Shown here: positions 45,413 to 58,357 of the stretch, one piece after another
How the letters are laid out: every line of letters starts with the position of its first letter
How positions within the stretch are numbered: the first letter of the stretch is position 1
DNA from: Sarcomyxa edulis
Lineage: Eukaryota; Basidiomycota; Agaricomycetes; Agaricales; Mycenaceae
NCBI GenBank assembly: GCA_009761415.1
Contig: QUOL01000021.1
Location: forward strand, 62,001-126,000
Direction of reading: 5' to 3'
Length of the DNA: 64,000 bases
Translations under genes and position numbers: made by a program
The notes under the pieces: model-generated
The model's database searches: none
Told to the model about the DNA's origin: nothing
The model's input: only the letters and a program-made list of their open reading frames with translations

Positions 45413-46321
45413 CGTTTGACTTGCACAACGAGCGAGAGCGGACACAGATTCGAGGTAGCACCCAACGACTGCTTATAACCCGGAAACGAGGTACGAACCG
45501 CTTTGTTTTGGTCCTGGCGCGTAGGACGTAGGGCTGTTGGAAGGGTCAAAGCCGAAGGAGAAAGTCGAATAATAGTATGGATCTATCTGTGCGCGACACA
45601 GCCTTCGGAAGAACAATGAGTACAGCGTTAATTTTACGACGGCACAACGCAAAGTCACCACTGCCGATGTACAAATGACAACTAGAATCATGGGTCAATA
45701 ATGCTTATCTACAACAGCTTTCCCATTTGCTGTAAGATAGGATCTATCCGGGCACGAACCTGTGCTGTCACTGTCAGTGTTAAGTAGTATTGCCCTTAAC
45801 AACTCTGTGATCTCAGATATCCCAACCGCACTTTGGCTGTCCACTCGCCCTAGATCTGTTGAGCATACCGAGCGATGCGTACGGGTATCGGATGATATTC
45901 AATACTGTAGCATTTCATTCAATTCGTCAGTCACGGGTCACAGAAGGCCCTGTCCAAAACGAATTTTGGCACATGTCACGGGTCACAGAGCTTGATGTCG
46001 AAAATAAAATATGAATCACGTGCTATATTTGCCTAAAGCGGCGAAAAAACGGTCAAAAATCGCCCAAAATTTTGCAATGTCACGCCCGAAAAGGCAACTG
46101 ACGAAACGACGAATCGGTCAAACGGGTCACGGTCACAGGTACCTGACGAATTGAACGAAATGCTACAGTATCAGACAGACGCTTTATGATCGTGGAGGCA
46201 CTAAAATTAGACGCCTGAGGACGCGTCAGTCACGCTCGCATAAGAGCTGTCACACACAAGATTTGACGAAAGAGAAGGGTATACAAAATATAAACGGATT
46301 TTCTCAGTCCAAAGTTCAAGG
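45413..46321. other. intergenic region containing a MITE
   Basis: This lies between the start of the small gene and the 3' end of the rhamnosidase gene. Apart from the inverted-repeat element at 45905-46168 nothing is recognised. The start-proximal part is the probable promoter of the small gene. Confidence 0.5.
45905..46168. mobile_element. MITE, 264 bp, terminal inverted repeats flanked by TA
   Basis: The left end CTGTAGCATTTCATTCAATT (continuing CGTCAG, to 45930) and the right end (46143-46168) are inverted repeats of 26 bp with one mismatch. Both ends are flanked by TA (45903-45904 and 46169-46170), as left by Tc1/mariner-type transposons. The interior has no ORF and contains repeated GTCACGGGTCACAG-like motifs (near 45931 and 45976). 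The size, lack of coding capacity and TA flanks make it a non-autonomous MITE. Confidence 0.85.
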
Positions 46322-49300
46322 TTACGTAGATGCCGAGAACGCATACGCTCCAGAGCCCACATGTATCTGCACCGAAGTTCCATCTGATCCTAGAATTGTC
46401 ACCCCCGTGCTACTATTCAGTGCTTTACCACCTTCTGTCACTTGATCTGGCTCGGCAGCTGGAATAATGATAGTGGCATTGACCCCGACAGGGATTCCTA
46501 CGTTGAGCGTCAAAGACGTCGAACTGTTAGTCCAATCAACTGAGAAATTTCCAAATGGCGTCATTGTCCAACCAGCAGCCGACCTGAGGTGTGCGGTAAA
46601 CCGAGGCCGAACAAGAACAGTTTCGAACGCTGTGCTGGTAAGTTGAAATCCGGCGACATCTTTGAACATCCAGTCTTGATATGTACCCAAGAAATACTGA
46701 TAAGGAGGAGTCATTACCGATACAGAAAGGGCAATAAAACCAGCCAAGAACCTACATGATCATGAGACCTTGCAGTCAATAACCAATGTTCCCATGTAGT
46801 CGTAGCACCGTTGACAATCCAGTACCCCCAGCTAGGGAACGTAGTCTGTACAGAGACAGCGAATGCAGTATCGAGAAGAGAGTGCTCCGAAAGCACTGGT
46901 AGTAAATGTTTCGTGCTTAGAGCTCCCGTGTTGAGATGGGTATCACGAGCGCTGATATCGGCTGCTATGCTGTCCGCCACAACTTTCGTCGTTGTGTCAT
47001 TTGGTGTCAGGCCAAAGGCAAGAGATAGAATGTTGTGGCTTTGCCTATAGCCATCGTCACCTACACCTGTATAGTACCCCGTGCTGCTGTTCAAGAAAGC
47101 GCTATTAAAAGCAGTCTTAACGTCTGCGGCCTGGCTCGCAAAGGTGTTCGCGTCGTTTGTCTGTCCCAGGACGGTGGCTATTTGGTTCATTGTCACCAAC
47201 ATTTGATACCTTAATGTGATCTAGTGAGCGAAGAGTCGGGGATGAGATAGTGACACTCACAGGAAGGCTGTAGCGGGTACTCTACTATCTTCTGGGGGGT
47301 TGCCTCCTAGAGGGCTTGTCTCCTAAATGTAGATGAACGCGACCGAGTAATAAGTCTGTATCTTCTACAAGATAAGGAAGATACTCACAGGAGTATCCCA
47401 GTCACCTAAACCTGTGGATGCAATGTTGTTCGGCGAGCGAGCGAGCTCAAACTCGATATAACTACTCATGCTGGTGTAATGTTCTTCTAGGACACGTCGA
47501 TCACCACGGTATTGATAAAGCCACCAAGGGATCAAAATGAAGGCAGAATGCCATGTTGGGGCCTGATTATTTGCTCCCCATCCACTGTCCGGAGCAATTA
47601 CTGCAGGTGGACCGGTCGAACCGGCATCACGACTCTCGTCGAGGTCGCGAACGTATTTGGCTAGTAATTCCTGAGCGTCTAGATTGATCAAAAACATTTC
47701 CTGTCAGAGATTAAGTTAAGACATTGGCTCATGCATTGTTCGATCATAGTACGAACTGTACCGAGCATAGCATCCCCGGACCATCCATTCTTCTCAAACG
47801 TTGGGCAATCCTCAGGTATACTATGCAAGTTATTGAGCAGTGTCAACACCGATGCCTGATGGAGAGTGTTCAGCAAGTCATTAGACGAAGTGAAACCGCC
47901 TCGAGAGCCCAGGTCGTCGTGTACGACCTGGCCCACGATATTGGACGTCGTTGGAGGTGAAGACCCGGGCCATCCTTCGATCTGGACGTACTGATAACCT
48001 TTATATGAGAATTTGGGCTCGAACGTTTCCGGAGAGCCAGTCCCTGCCAACCAAAATCGATCCGTCTGGAAATTGTTAACATAATAATGTTGTAGGTCCT
48101 GGTAGATTACAGTGCCGTCCGGATTGAGCTTCTCTCCGAAGTGGATCGTAATCAGAGACTTCGCTGGCCCTGAAGCAGTCAGACGAGCCCATCCAGCGAC
48201 CACGCGCTCGAACGCAGCAACGTAAATCCCGCTCACAGGCTGGGTGATTGAGATGGGGGCAAGACTCTCGACGACGCGCGTAGGATTTTGACGTGCATGA
48301 ACGAGGACGCCAGTAGGACCTGTCATAACTAGTGCATCTCTCCAGGAAGAATCATCGAATCCAGGGGAATCCCACCCCAGAGTGATATAACTCGCTACAA
48401 AATCCAAGTTAGATGATAACATGAAAATATTTGGGCAAAGCATACCATCGAAATTCTCTCCCCCGAATACATCATCAAGGCGAGTAGGTCCTTCGGTCAC
48501 TTTCCAAGATCCGTCTGACAGGATTCTAGTACTCGTACCATCAGCGTACCCAATGGATAAAACAATTCTGACGGAAGGCTCTGCATGCCACGGAGCAGTG
48601 TTCCAATTCCATACGCTTCCTTGAAGGACGCCGTAATGGCTCCTCCCAAGTTCAGCTCCTATGACATTCGACCCTAGCTTCAACAGGGATGCAACGTCGA
48701 GCGCAACATATTGTTGCTGTACATCGTACTTAGTGAACCCAGGAGAGAGCACTTGATTAGAAGCGGGGCTAAATCATCTCAACGTCAGCTCCACGAATTA
48801 TTCGTCAGGTACAGGATTGTACTGACGCAGAATTTATAGTGATGCTCGCATATCCACCAGCTGCATAGTAAAGACGCGCGTAGGAAATCCTTTGGTTAAC
48901 GGTGAACTCTTTCCTGATAAGCGGTGCCGGATGTGCCCCGAGAGGATCAGATATAGAGACCCCCGTTCCCCAGGGACTCACACCATACAGTCCCTGCGAT
49001 GTTGCATTCGGCCAGGTCGAATCGCCAGTGCTAGGCAGTTCGAATCCGTCGGAGACGGTCTTGTTGACTCGCCAGGTGGTATCAGAAAGGATAGTATCTG
49101 TAGAACCGTCCCTGTAAGTGATACGGATGGCAGCCAAAAGACCAGCTGGGGATTCTCCACCACTCGTCGCATCAGGAAGGTTATCAGCACGAATTGCAAA
49201 TAAGTTTGAAGTAGGATCAAGGCTGGGATAGAAAATGAGAGCAGTCTGCCAGTCAGCACTCTCTGGCGAACCTACGAGGGCGCCATTGACGTAGAGCGTA

Positions 49301-50481
49301 AAATCGTCATCAACAGTTATCAATATTGTCGCTGATTGAGCTGATTTACCGGTCGGGGTGATGAAGGTCTTGCGGAACGCACGAGGCTCAGCTGGTGCTT
49401 CTGGGGGATTGGTTTCGGAGGACCAAATCCAAGTGGAGTTGGTGAATTCGAGAGGTGGAAGGATGGAGGTAGGAATGACGACACTGGTACCCCAAGGACC
49501 CGATCCGTAGGAGGCAATTACGGTCGCGGTATCCCATTGTGAATCGTCAGTCGCAGGTAGTTGAAAATTGTCGGGAATACTAGCGGTCGCTTTCCAGGAA
49601 GAGTCAGTCGAGATAGAGCTCGTGGTACCATCTGAAAATGTGATCTCAATGCCGGCAATGAGACCCGCAGGTCCTGCACCACCAGTTGATACGTCTGGCA
49701 GGTTCGTTCCCCGAACTGCGAACACCGTAGATGTCGAATCGACGGAGACGTTGAAAAATTGGGCTGATTTCCACGAGTCGGTTATTTTCGGCGATGTACC
49801 GACCACTTCACCGTTGATGTACAATGTGTATTGATCGTCAACAGAAATGAGAACGGCGGTGGAAGATATAGTCTTCCCGGGGGGCGACGTGAAAGTATAC
49901 CTGAACGCCCGGTCTCCGGGTGGAGAATTTGGACTGGCGCTTACGGAGTCCCATATCCAGGAGGCTGCTTTAAATGACGCGACAACGGCATCGGGAACTG
50001 TATCATCTGTCTGCGGCTTTCCGATCCATAGACTGGAGCCCCAAGCACTAGGTGTCAAAAGTCCGGTGCTGAAATCTGAGGAGGCGCTTGCAGAACCTGC
50101 TGTAGTGACAACATTAACGGTCCAAAAGTAGTGCGTGTCGGAAGACAGCGATGGTCCTGCGTACTCGATACCATACGGTTTGTTGGAAGCGACTATACCG
50201 CTGTCCCATACATCGCTCCTTCCAGCCTGTTGTGTGGAAATGAGAAGTCGATAGGAAGTCTGGCTAACGGTGCGTTGATCCGAAGATATTATCCACGAGA
50301 AGCGAGGTATGACATCGATACCTAAGGGAGATGATTTATCTTCAACGAGAAGAGTGCCTAACTGAACCGCCTGGGATTCATTCGATGCTCTGATCGATGC
50401 AGCAGAGTCTGCTGAACGACTTGAGTTAACTAACAATGACCACGAAATAGCCTGTCCAAGGTATACCTGGAATGAACGCAT
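46322..50481 (-). CDS. GH78 alpha-L-rhamnosidase, secreted (1,272 aa)
   Basis: Inferred exons (minus): 50481-48827, 48768-48446, 48394-47757, 47700-47389, 47322-47261, 47209-46756, 46696-46322; phases agree. The start chosen is ATG at 50481 (MRSFQVYLGQAISWSLL), which gives a signal-peptide-like N-terminus. After an N-terminal rhamnosidase domain come two similar beta modules (about 175-320 and 340-490), each with WIW, RAFR.TF, VDDQYTLYINGEVVG or VDDDFTLYVNGALVG, and NLPD. The (alpha/alpha)6 catalytic domain follows: the acidic set D855, E860, D867 (EDCPTFEKNGWSGD) and E1137 (TTWEHW) matches GH78 active-site spacing. A C-terminal beta domain closes the protein. The enzyme removes terminal alpha-L-rhamnose from plant glycosides and pectic side chains outside the cell. 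A 51-nt in-frame intron (48445-48395) could be mistaken for coding. Confidence 0.92.
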
Positions 50482-51551
50482 TGCAGATAGCTGCAATAGC
50501 TAAGAAGAATAGAGTGAAAAATCTGAGTGTTCCTATCGTCGAGCTCGTTATTGTGTCAATTCGAACGTGATTACAGAAAAAATAACTTGCCTTGCATGGT
50601 CGTCGAGGTTGTTGGATTTGGGACTGGAAAGACTTCCGTTCTTCAAGTACTTTGGTGTGATTATAGCGCGATTCCTTTCGGAGTATGTATGACGATTATA
50701 TACCGCACATGTGTCGGACTGGTGATGGAGACGTACAGGAATTGCATAGCAAACATCAGCTGAAAGGCGAAGTCAAACTCGAAGCTGATGAACATAAAAG
50801 ATGTGAGTAAGATGTGTCGTTCGACTCACACGCTTAGCCAGTCACAAGATTCAAAAGGAATCGTTGAGACAAGGAGAGCACATGCTGAGACTGCCTTCGT
50901 GAAGCAGAGAATATGACCAAGGCTAGAATGGCACCTCCAGTTCTACAGCTGACCCAGTAGAGAATCCGAAAGGTACAGACAGATGACGACCATATAACAA
51001 TTTAGAAGCACTGCTTTTTCGGTTGGGCTTACAACGTACATCATTCGACCTGCGAAGTTGCCTTGGACTCTTTCTATAGCCTTTCTATCGGCAGTCCCCT
51101 TTTAATTCCATCTTGAGGCCTGAGTACTTCTCGACACAGATCTTGCACGGGCGGTAGCTTGGCAATATCGTTCAGATGTCGACGAGAGTGGGCATTGTCA
51201 CGGTAAGGACATCAGTACTACCACTCGTTTTTTAGATAGGCTGACAAGCTATCCCACGCCATTCTTCATGCATTGTGGTAGGTGTCCATACAGGGGAGCT
51301 CCAAAAGTTTCACGAAGTCCGTAAGGATAGGAAGCCATGCTCATAACATCGGAAAGGTAGAAAGCGGAAGAAACGCAAATACCAAATTTGGATGATCGTT
51401 ATGATGAGTTGCACCTTTAGCCTGCCGCTAAGCTAAAAAATGCAAACTCTTACGACAGACGACAACTTAGACACCCCGGACGAGGGATGTGTTATAAAAT
51501 CATAAGTCATCAGTTTATAGAGGCAATATCCAGCACTAGGATTAGTGCGAT
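50482..51551. other. intergenic, no gene seen
   Basis: This is upstream of the rhamnosidase gene and downstream of the phosphate transporter gene, both on the minus strand. It should hold the rhamnosidase promoter. No ORF, repeat or RNA gene is supported. Confidence 0.5.
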
Positions 51552-54088
51552 TTAATTAGTTACACCAGGAAGAGACGTTTTTCTCGCCAACGCTTCCTTT
51601 ATTTCTTCTGCTAGAATCAGGTCTGGGTCACGGCCCCGGACTTCAGGAAGGAGGAGTGTGAATGCTGATGAAGAATGATCAATGACTGTCGTTGACGACG
51701 ATATAAAAGAAGAGACTCACCAGCGCCAGCGATACAGCATCCAACAAAGACTAGGGATGAAATGCATATCAGCGATGAGAATAGGGAGGCAGGATACGCA
51801 AGACGCACTCCATAACACAACGGGAGTCCCGACGGAGTCACTCAGGGAGTTGAATGCTAAAGCAGATATGATGGCACCCGCTTTGCCAGACGCGGCTGAT
51901 ATTCCGTGAGCGAATGCGCGGAATCGGGTTGGGAAAACTTCAGCAGGATAGCACTGTGCGTAGGATTGATGTCAGGATAACAGGGAGAGGAGAACAAAGT
52001 ACAAAAACTGACGTAGGTTGTTCTGCAAGATATGGTGAGTCAAGCAGTAACGAAACGAGATGGCAAAGAGAAAGAACTCACGCGTTTGCTCCGAAGTTGA
52101 AGAAGAACTACTCGCGATATTCAGTCAGCACAAAAGGAAAGCACACGTAGGAAGCAAACGTACTTGGAGGAAGGCGAAGCAGACTATGAATGCGGCACTA
52201 CTTAGTTGATAGAACCTTCCGGCTAAGATACCGACTGAAGTAACGTCAATACGGAAGCTACGGAGTAGAAAGCAGGGCCGACATACGGAACAGCGCCGCC
52301 ATAAGGAACCCTTGGATCTGTATCCATTTCCGCCCGAGTTTTTCGATTGTCAGAACCGTAGCATAATATCCTGGACCACAGTCAAATCATCTCTATAGGC
52401 TCCTTGCAAAGTGCCACATACCTGGTACGAAACCCAGAGCTGTGATAATAATGTTACCAGTCGAGATTTTGAATATCTTCTCCCAAGGTGTTCCTGTCTT
52501 TCCGTCGAATCCGATTTGTTGAAGGACGACGTTCTGATTCAAATTTATGCCGTAAAATCTGTGGGAATGGCGTAAGGTCAGATGTACAGCCAGCGTTTGA
52601 ATGGTATAGGGGAACGCACGAGATATCAAGAAGGAACCAGCAGACGCAAGTGCCGAGGAGTAGCTTTGCGTGCCGCCATTCAGAGAAATATTGAATGAAC
52701 TCTGGAATAGATAGATGGATTAGGACATATGCAAGAAAGAAACGACCGTGCATACCAGTGAACTGCGCCTTCTTCTTTACGACCGCTTCTATGGGTATGG
52801 CCTCCGTAGGAGTTACATCGGAGACACTGTTGTCAGATGCATGAGGTGTAGAAACTTTCTTCTCGTTGGCTTGCTCCTCTGCGAGGGCGGCTTTTTTGAG
52901 AGTAGCTATCTCGTCCTCTTCTTTCTTGAGTTTTTGAGAAGCAAGGAAACGAGTGGATTCGGGGAGAGTAAGACGTTGGTAGAGCGTTCCAAAGGCAGGG
53001 ATGAGTGAGAGTCCGATAACGATCCTCCAGACTGTCATACGAGGTGTCAATAGACAATCGATGAGACCGGGCAACTACGTACCTCCGTCCACCTTTGAAG
53101 TATGTCCTTCCACGTTCATAGTATGCTTGTAGCACAACAGAACGATAATGACAACCACACTTCCCACCAAACTACCCCATCCTTGATTTGCGAAGATGTA
53201 GGCCAGCAGCGTGCCTCGTTTCCGAAGATTGGCGCGCTCGCTGGTGATGGAGGCTGACATTGGATAGTCTCCACCTACGCCGATACCCAAAATGATTCGC
53301 CAGACGCCCAACCAGATCAGAGCACCATCGGCTGATATCGAACCTATATAGGGGTTTAGAGCGGTGCACGCGATAGTAGGCGTATACGACGTACCAGTAG
53401 GATTCGAAATGGACATTATTGTTGCGAATATGATGAGCATCAATTCCTTGCCGTCTATAAGTAGCTCGAGGTCAACAGAATGGTGACCGAGTGAAGAGTC
53501 AAGTATACTCACATATAGCTTTGCGACCTAACGCGTCGGCGAGATAACCTAGGGGGTCATTGATGAGCGGAATATAGGTAGGAGGAATGTGTTCGACTAT
53601 CTACCGAATGCAAATTGACCGATGACGCTTCCGATGTTGGCGCCAGCCTTGACGAATCCTTCGAGACCAGAAGGTAGTGAATCGCCTCCGTAGAGTCGAT
53701 ATTGGAGCATGGTGGCCACGGGCTACAGGAGAGTTCAGTAGCTGAATTCAGAAAAATACATGAGACGTACATTGATGATGAAGAGATCGTATGCTACGCA
53801 ACGTCAGTTCTACAGCGCAGTCACTGAATACCATGTGCACGTACCATCCAGGAAAAAGCCCACCTATCGAGGTACAGATTGAGTTACAAATTGAGAGGTG
53901 CTAATAGCACTTGTTGATAGACTCACCCCCGCAATGCCGAGTAATTTGACCTCTGTGTAGGTTAGGATATATGGTGGTCTTCCTTCACCTGATCGCTCAT
54001 ATTCTTCGAGTTGAGATCTGTGGTGAGCAGACTCGGTGCGCGTGGGCGTGGGCATGCTTTCGTCGACCTCTGAAGGCATGGAGGGCAT
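51552..54088 (-). CDS. PHO84: PHO84-like inorganic phosphate:H+ symporter, major facilitator superfamily (550 aa, 17 exons inferred)
   Basis: Inferred exons (minus): 54088-53927, 53863-53845, 53793-53771, 53722-53605, 53548-53513, 53454-53395, 53343-53083, 53031-52756, 52701-52620, 52558-52422, 52370-52287, 52234-52164, 52107-52082, 52022-52013, 51953-51809, 51750-51721, 51664-51552. All phases agree. Features of the phosphate symporter family are present: [13 protein letters not shown] in helix 1, [54 protein letters not shown] (family signature), ESTRF before the long central loop, [17 protein letters not shown] and [29 protein letters not shown]. Twelve helices are expected in the plasma membrane. 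The intron at 53394-53344 (51 nt) is in frame. The joined sequence matches the family end to end. Confidence 0.92.
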
Positions 54089-55020
54089 GTATCGTTACAC
54101 GGAAAGAACGATAGACGTCGGCGGTCTTAAAGATGTGAGTTTTTGAGATGGCAAGTCTCTGAAAAGACAGGTTATGTCAGAAATATATACGCATTTGGAA
54201 TAAATAACGCACGTTTGTGTCCTACGGACAGGACGGCAGAGATGCTCCACCTAAACCTCGAGATTTTGGAGCTACGCCGTATCGGAACAAAGTTGAAAAC
54301 TAGAAAATCGGCGCCGGGTCTCCGCCGGCAATTGCCGACTCCTCTCAATGACTTTCAAAATTCACCTTCATGCGCGCAAACCCTTCATCGATCATGTACT
54401 GCTAACCACTGTAATTGTATGTTCATTCATCAAAAACGAGTCAAACATATCCACGAACGACGACAGAAAACATACTGTCGAGCGAGGCCCACTTCTGATC
54501 CAGGTCGATCACCTGTCATGCGATGTGAGGTAACCGGCGCAAGGATAGCGGCCTCAACGCTCGAATGACCCTCTCTCGTAACGAGGCACTCTCGTAAGTA
54601 GGTGTCGCCACCATTACAGCTTATGACGGGGACGAGAGAGGCTGGCTGCTAAGTACGACATGCGAACTTCGAGTCGATGGCGAGGCAAGGCCTTGGGCAA
54701 GCTTGGGCATCATAAAAAATTCCGATGCCAAGTCAAAAAAGCGCTGTTTGTCGACGGTAGATTGAAATCAACATTTGCAGACAAGGCCACTCAGTCGGTG
54801 TTCGGCGTGTCTTGTCTGCCCGGTGCCTGCCAGTGACTTCCAGCAAACCCGCAAACCACAATCTCGTAGCGGTGCATTCGCGGTGAGTAGCAGAGCTCAA
54901 TAAAGAGCCTGTTCAAGATAACTGAAAGTCTACGGTGACTTCATCTAGTCTGTAATTGGTTGCCTTAATCTGTTCGCGGCGGCCTGGTATCGATGAAATT
55001 TGCATTATTTTTCATCGCGG
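54089..55020. other. divergent promoter region, phosphate transporter / mitochondrial carrier
   Basis: About 0.93 kb lie between two divergent starts. A CACGTT hexamer at 54210-54215, 122 bp upstream of the transporter ATG, resembles the weaker Pho4 site of yeasts; a single hexamer is weak evidence. No ORF is supported. Confidence 0.4.
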
Positions 55021-56182
55021 ATGAATTCAGATGTTTCTAAGACAGAAACGCAGAGATCCTCTTCGCTCGTTCGGTCTAGTCTAAGCGGTCTCTCAGGAGG
55101 GCTCGCTGCATGTACCGTAGGTCACCCGAAGCAGTTCATTCTGTGTTTATATTGATGCAAACACTAGGCAAAAACTATCGTCGCACCCTTGGATAGAGTC
55201 AAGATATTATTCCAAACTTCCAATCCTGATTTCAAAAAATACAGTGGTAGAAATCTGCGTAATCCATCAGATTAGATGCTCTTTAACGCGAAAGTTGTTT
55301 TCCAGGGTCTTGGACTGGCGTATTCCGGGCAGGATCTCATATCTATCGCGTCAATGGACTCCGAGGACTTTTCCAAGGACATTCCGCTACTCTACTACGC
55401 ATATTTCCATATGCTGGTATCAAGTTCATGGCATACGAACACATTCGTCAAGTATGTGCCCTATGATGGTCGCCGTCCTACTAAGTTGACACTAAACTGC
55501 AGATCCTGATTCCGAATCGGGAGCACGAGACAAACTTTCGTCGATTTGTAGCCGGCGCTTTGTGTGGTATGCTCCTCATCACAGGGTATCTATAACCTCT
55601 GATGTCCCTTCCCCAGGTATAACATCTGTATCGTTTACTTACCCTTTAGAAGTTATCCGTGTACGCATGGCTTTCCACACCAACACTGCTTCCCGCCTAT
55701 CCTTCAGTCGTGCATTTTCCCACATCTATCACGAAACTACCAACCATCCTCAAACCACCAATCAGTATCTAGAACGATTCCCCCTTCTCAAACTTTACCG
55801 CGGATTCACGCCCACGTTCATCGGAATGATCCCCTACGCTGGTATATCCTTCCTCACATGGGACATACTCCGCGCTTCCTTCCACCCCGCAGAAACGAGA
55901 AACACATTCCCTGTCGCAAACTTCGCTATCGGAGCCATCTCAGGCCTGGTTGCGCAAACTGCATCGTATCCTTTTCAAGTCATCAGACGGCGGATGCAAG
56001 TGGGCGGGCTCTCGCGTCCAGACCGATGGCTTCGCTGGGGTGAGACCGTACAAGCGATATGGAGTGTAGGTGGCTGGAGGGGCTTCTATGTTGGTCTTAG
56101 CATTGGATACTTGAAGATTGTGCCGATGACGGCTATCAGCTTTGCTGGATGGCAAGCAGGGAAAACTCGATTGGGTATCTAG
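55021..56182 (+). CDS. LEU5: LEU5-like mitochondrial carrier, SLC25 family (316 aa)
   Basis: Inferred exons: 55021-55116, 55168-55246, 55306-55451, 55503-55566, 55617-56182; phases agree. The product has three carrier repeats. Signature-like motifs are [11 protein letters not shown] (repeat 1), [14 protein letters not shown] (repeat 2) and [16 protein letters not shown] (repeat 3), each P-x-(D/E/Q)-x-x-(R/K). [49 protein letters not shown] and [20 protein letters not shown] are typical of the Leu5/Graves-disease carrier branch, which brings coenzyme A into the matrix across the inner mitochondrial membrane. The start ATG at 55021 gives [15 protein letters not shown]. Substrate is assigned by family resemblance only. 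It ends tail-to-tail with the complex I gene. Confidence 0.88.
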
Positions 56183-56506
56183 AATGGGCTTGTAAAGCGT
56201 TCGAATATCAAATGCGACTTCGATAACATCAACTAGTTTCCCAGCTAAAAGCGATTATATCTTATCTAGTGAATTATTTGTCGATGATGCATCGAAGCCT
56301 TCCAAGGTGCGTGAGCCACTCCCGAATCTCATCGGACTGACCATGGCATGTGCTACCAGCACATGGTTCTGGTGCTAAAACGACCTCTCAAAGTGCTTTC
56401 TCGAGATCAGGTTGTTTTTCGGAACAAGATTTTTTTGAGGTGAAAAAAGAAGAAAATGTACAACGGTATAAGTAAACCCAGATCCACAGGCATTTGAACT
56501 ATACCA
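56183..56506. other. tail-to-tail intergenic region
   Basis: This is a 324-bp gap between the convergent carrier and complex I genes. It presumably holds both 3' UTRs. Nothing else is seen. Confidence 0.5.
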
Positions 56507-58357
56507 CTAAGCAGGCGCAGCGACCTCTTTCAGCTGCGCGCCCAAATTGTCAGGGACAGCCAAAGTATCATCTACCTCGCTTTTCAACCTGCCTCCGAAC
56601 AAAACAGGGCCGTTGGCCGCGCGGAACTGAGCGATGCGATTTTCGACTTCAGGTCTGAAATGGCGCATTAGGCCTTGGATGGGCCATGCTGCTGCATCGC
56701 CGAGAGCGCATATCGTTCGGCCTTCGACTTGTTTGCTGTCATGACCAAAGGACGGTGATTAGTGCCATTAAAATGAGATTAAAATGAGGGAGAGGGGTGC
56801 TCACGTTAACTCGAGGAGCATGTCGATTTCGCGCTGATGTCCTCTACCTTCTACCATACGGTTCATCATGTTCATCATCCACGTGGTGCCTTCACGACAT
56901 GGAGTGCACTGTCCGCACGACTCGTGTTTGTAAAACTGGGTTACGGGCGTAAGTGGTGAGAGTTGGAGAAGAGATTAGTTGGGACGTACTGCAGAGAAAC
57001 GGGCGATGGCAGCAATGATGTCAGTACTCTTGTTCATGACAATGACCGCGCCTGTTCCCAAACCTGATTGGGCGTCCTTGAGGGAGTCGTAGTCCATTCT
57101 GGAAGAGAAATCTCAGGGAAAGTGGCCTTGCGAAAGTTGGAAACACTCACAGGACTTCCTCGCATTTCTTTATGGGCAAAACGGGGACCGAACACCCTCC
57201 AGGGATGATGCCCAGAAGATTATCCCATCCTCCCTTCACGCCCCCACAATGCTTCTCGACCAGTTCTCTCAACGGAATACTCATCTCCTCCTCGACTACG
57301 CAAGGATTGTTCACATGACCGCTGATGCAGAACAATTTGGTTCCTTGGTTCCTCTCCCTCCCAAATCCAGCGAACCAACTTGCACCGCGTCTACAGATCG
57401 TAGGAGCGACAGAAACAGTCTCAACATTAGCCACGGTTGTCGGGCATCCGAACAAGCCGACGTCAGCCGGGAAGGGTGGCTTCAAACGAGGCTTTCCTTG
57501 CTTTCCTTCGATACTCTCGATCAACGCTGTTTCCTCTCCACAGATATACGCACCCGCGCCGCGGTGGAGGTAGACGTCGAAGCTGTATCCAGAGCCGCAA
57601 GCGTCTTTGCCGATCAAACCATCCGCGTAAGCTTCGTTGATGGCTTGCTGGAGATGGGATGCTTCTTGGTAAAACTCTCCTCGGATGTAGATGTAAGCTG
57701 CGGTTGCGTTCATACCACGTCCAGCTACGAGACAGCCTTCCACGAGTTTGTGTGGATCACCGCGAAGAATTTCTCGGTCCTTGCAAGTCCCAGGTTCACC
57801 TTCGTCGGCGTTGACGACGAGATATCGAGGTCTACAATAATGATTAGGAGAGTTTGACTTGTGAGTATACATACAGAACTCACCTGGGATCTTTCTCCCA
57901 GCCAGGCTTGTTCATGAAACTCCATTTGAGTCCACTGGGGAAACCTGCCCCTCCACGACCGCGAAGACCCGAGCCTTTGATAGTATCTATGATCCAAGAG
58001 TCTCCCTTCAAAATGATATCTTTTGTGCGATGCCAATCACCCCTTGACTTCAAAAAGGGGAGTATAAGTAGGCTATCAGGTGATTTTTGAATACGACGTA
58101 CCTTTGCACCCTTGAGTCCATGATCATGTCTGCAGTATGCATTGGTGAATATACGATCTTGGTCCTTCAATCCGCCGTATCGCCGGACTGGAGGGTCGGC
58201 GACGGTTGCAAACGAACGTCGTACCCTCAATTTAGCACGAAAAGGGCGTGAAATGGCTGTATTCCGAGATGTCAATAAGAATTAAGTCAAATTGAAAGAC
58301 AAACTTACGATTAGTGGATGCGGATGCCTTGAGCATCGCAGAAGATGCTCTCAACAT
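56507..58357 (-). CDS. NDUFV1: NADH:ubiquinone oxidoreductase 51-kDa subunit (complex I, FMN/NADH-binding; 505 aa)
   Basis: Inferred exons (minus): 58357-58309, 58256-58102, 58047-57884, 57831-57151, 57098-56990, 56935-56805, 56735-56507; phases agree. The N-terminus ([14 protein letters not shown]... [13 protein letters not shown]) is basic and amphipathic, a mitochondrial presequence. The NADH-binding glycine loop is at about 96-105 ([10 protein letters not shown]), the FMN site at [15 protein letters not shown] (130-144) and [16 protein letters not shown]. The 4Fe-4S cluster N3 ligands are C393, C396, C399 (SCGQCTPC) and C439 (ICALGD). The protein oxidises NADH in the matrix arm of complex I and passes electrons to the iron-sulfur chain. 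Length and motifs match the family throughout; the gene appears intact. Confidence 0.95.

Noticed and set aside
47701..47722. 22-nt intron (GTCTTAAC...CTGACAG) in the rhamnosidase gene
   Set aside because: Too short for a spliceosomal intron. The donor GTTCGT at 47756 gives a 56-nt intron and restores the expected LGTEMFLINLD sequence.
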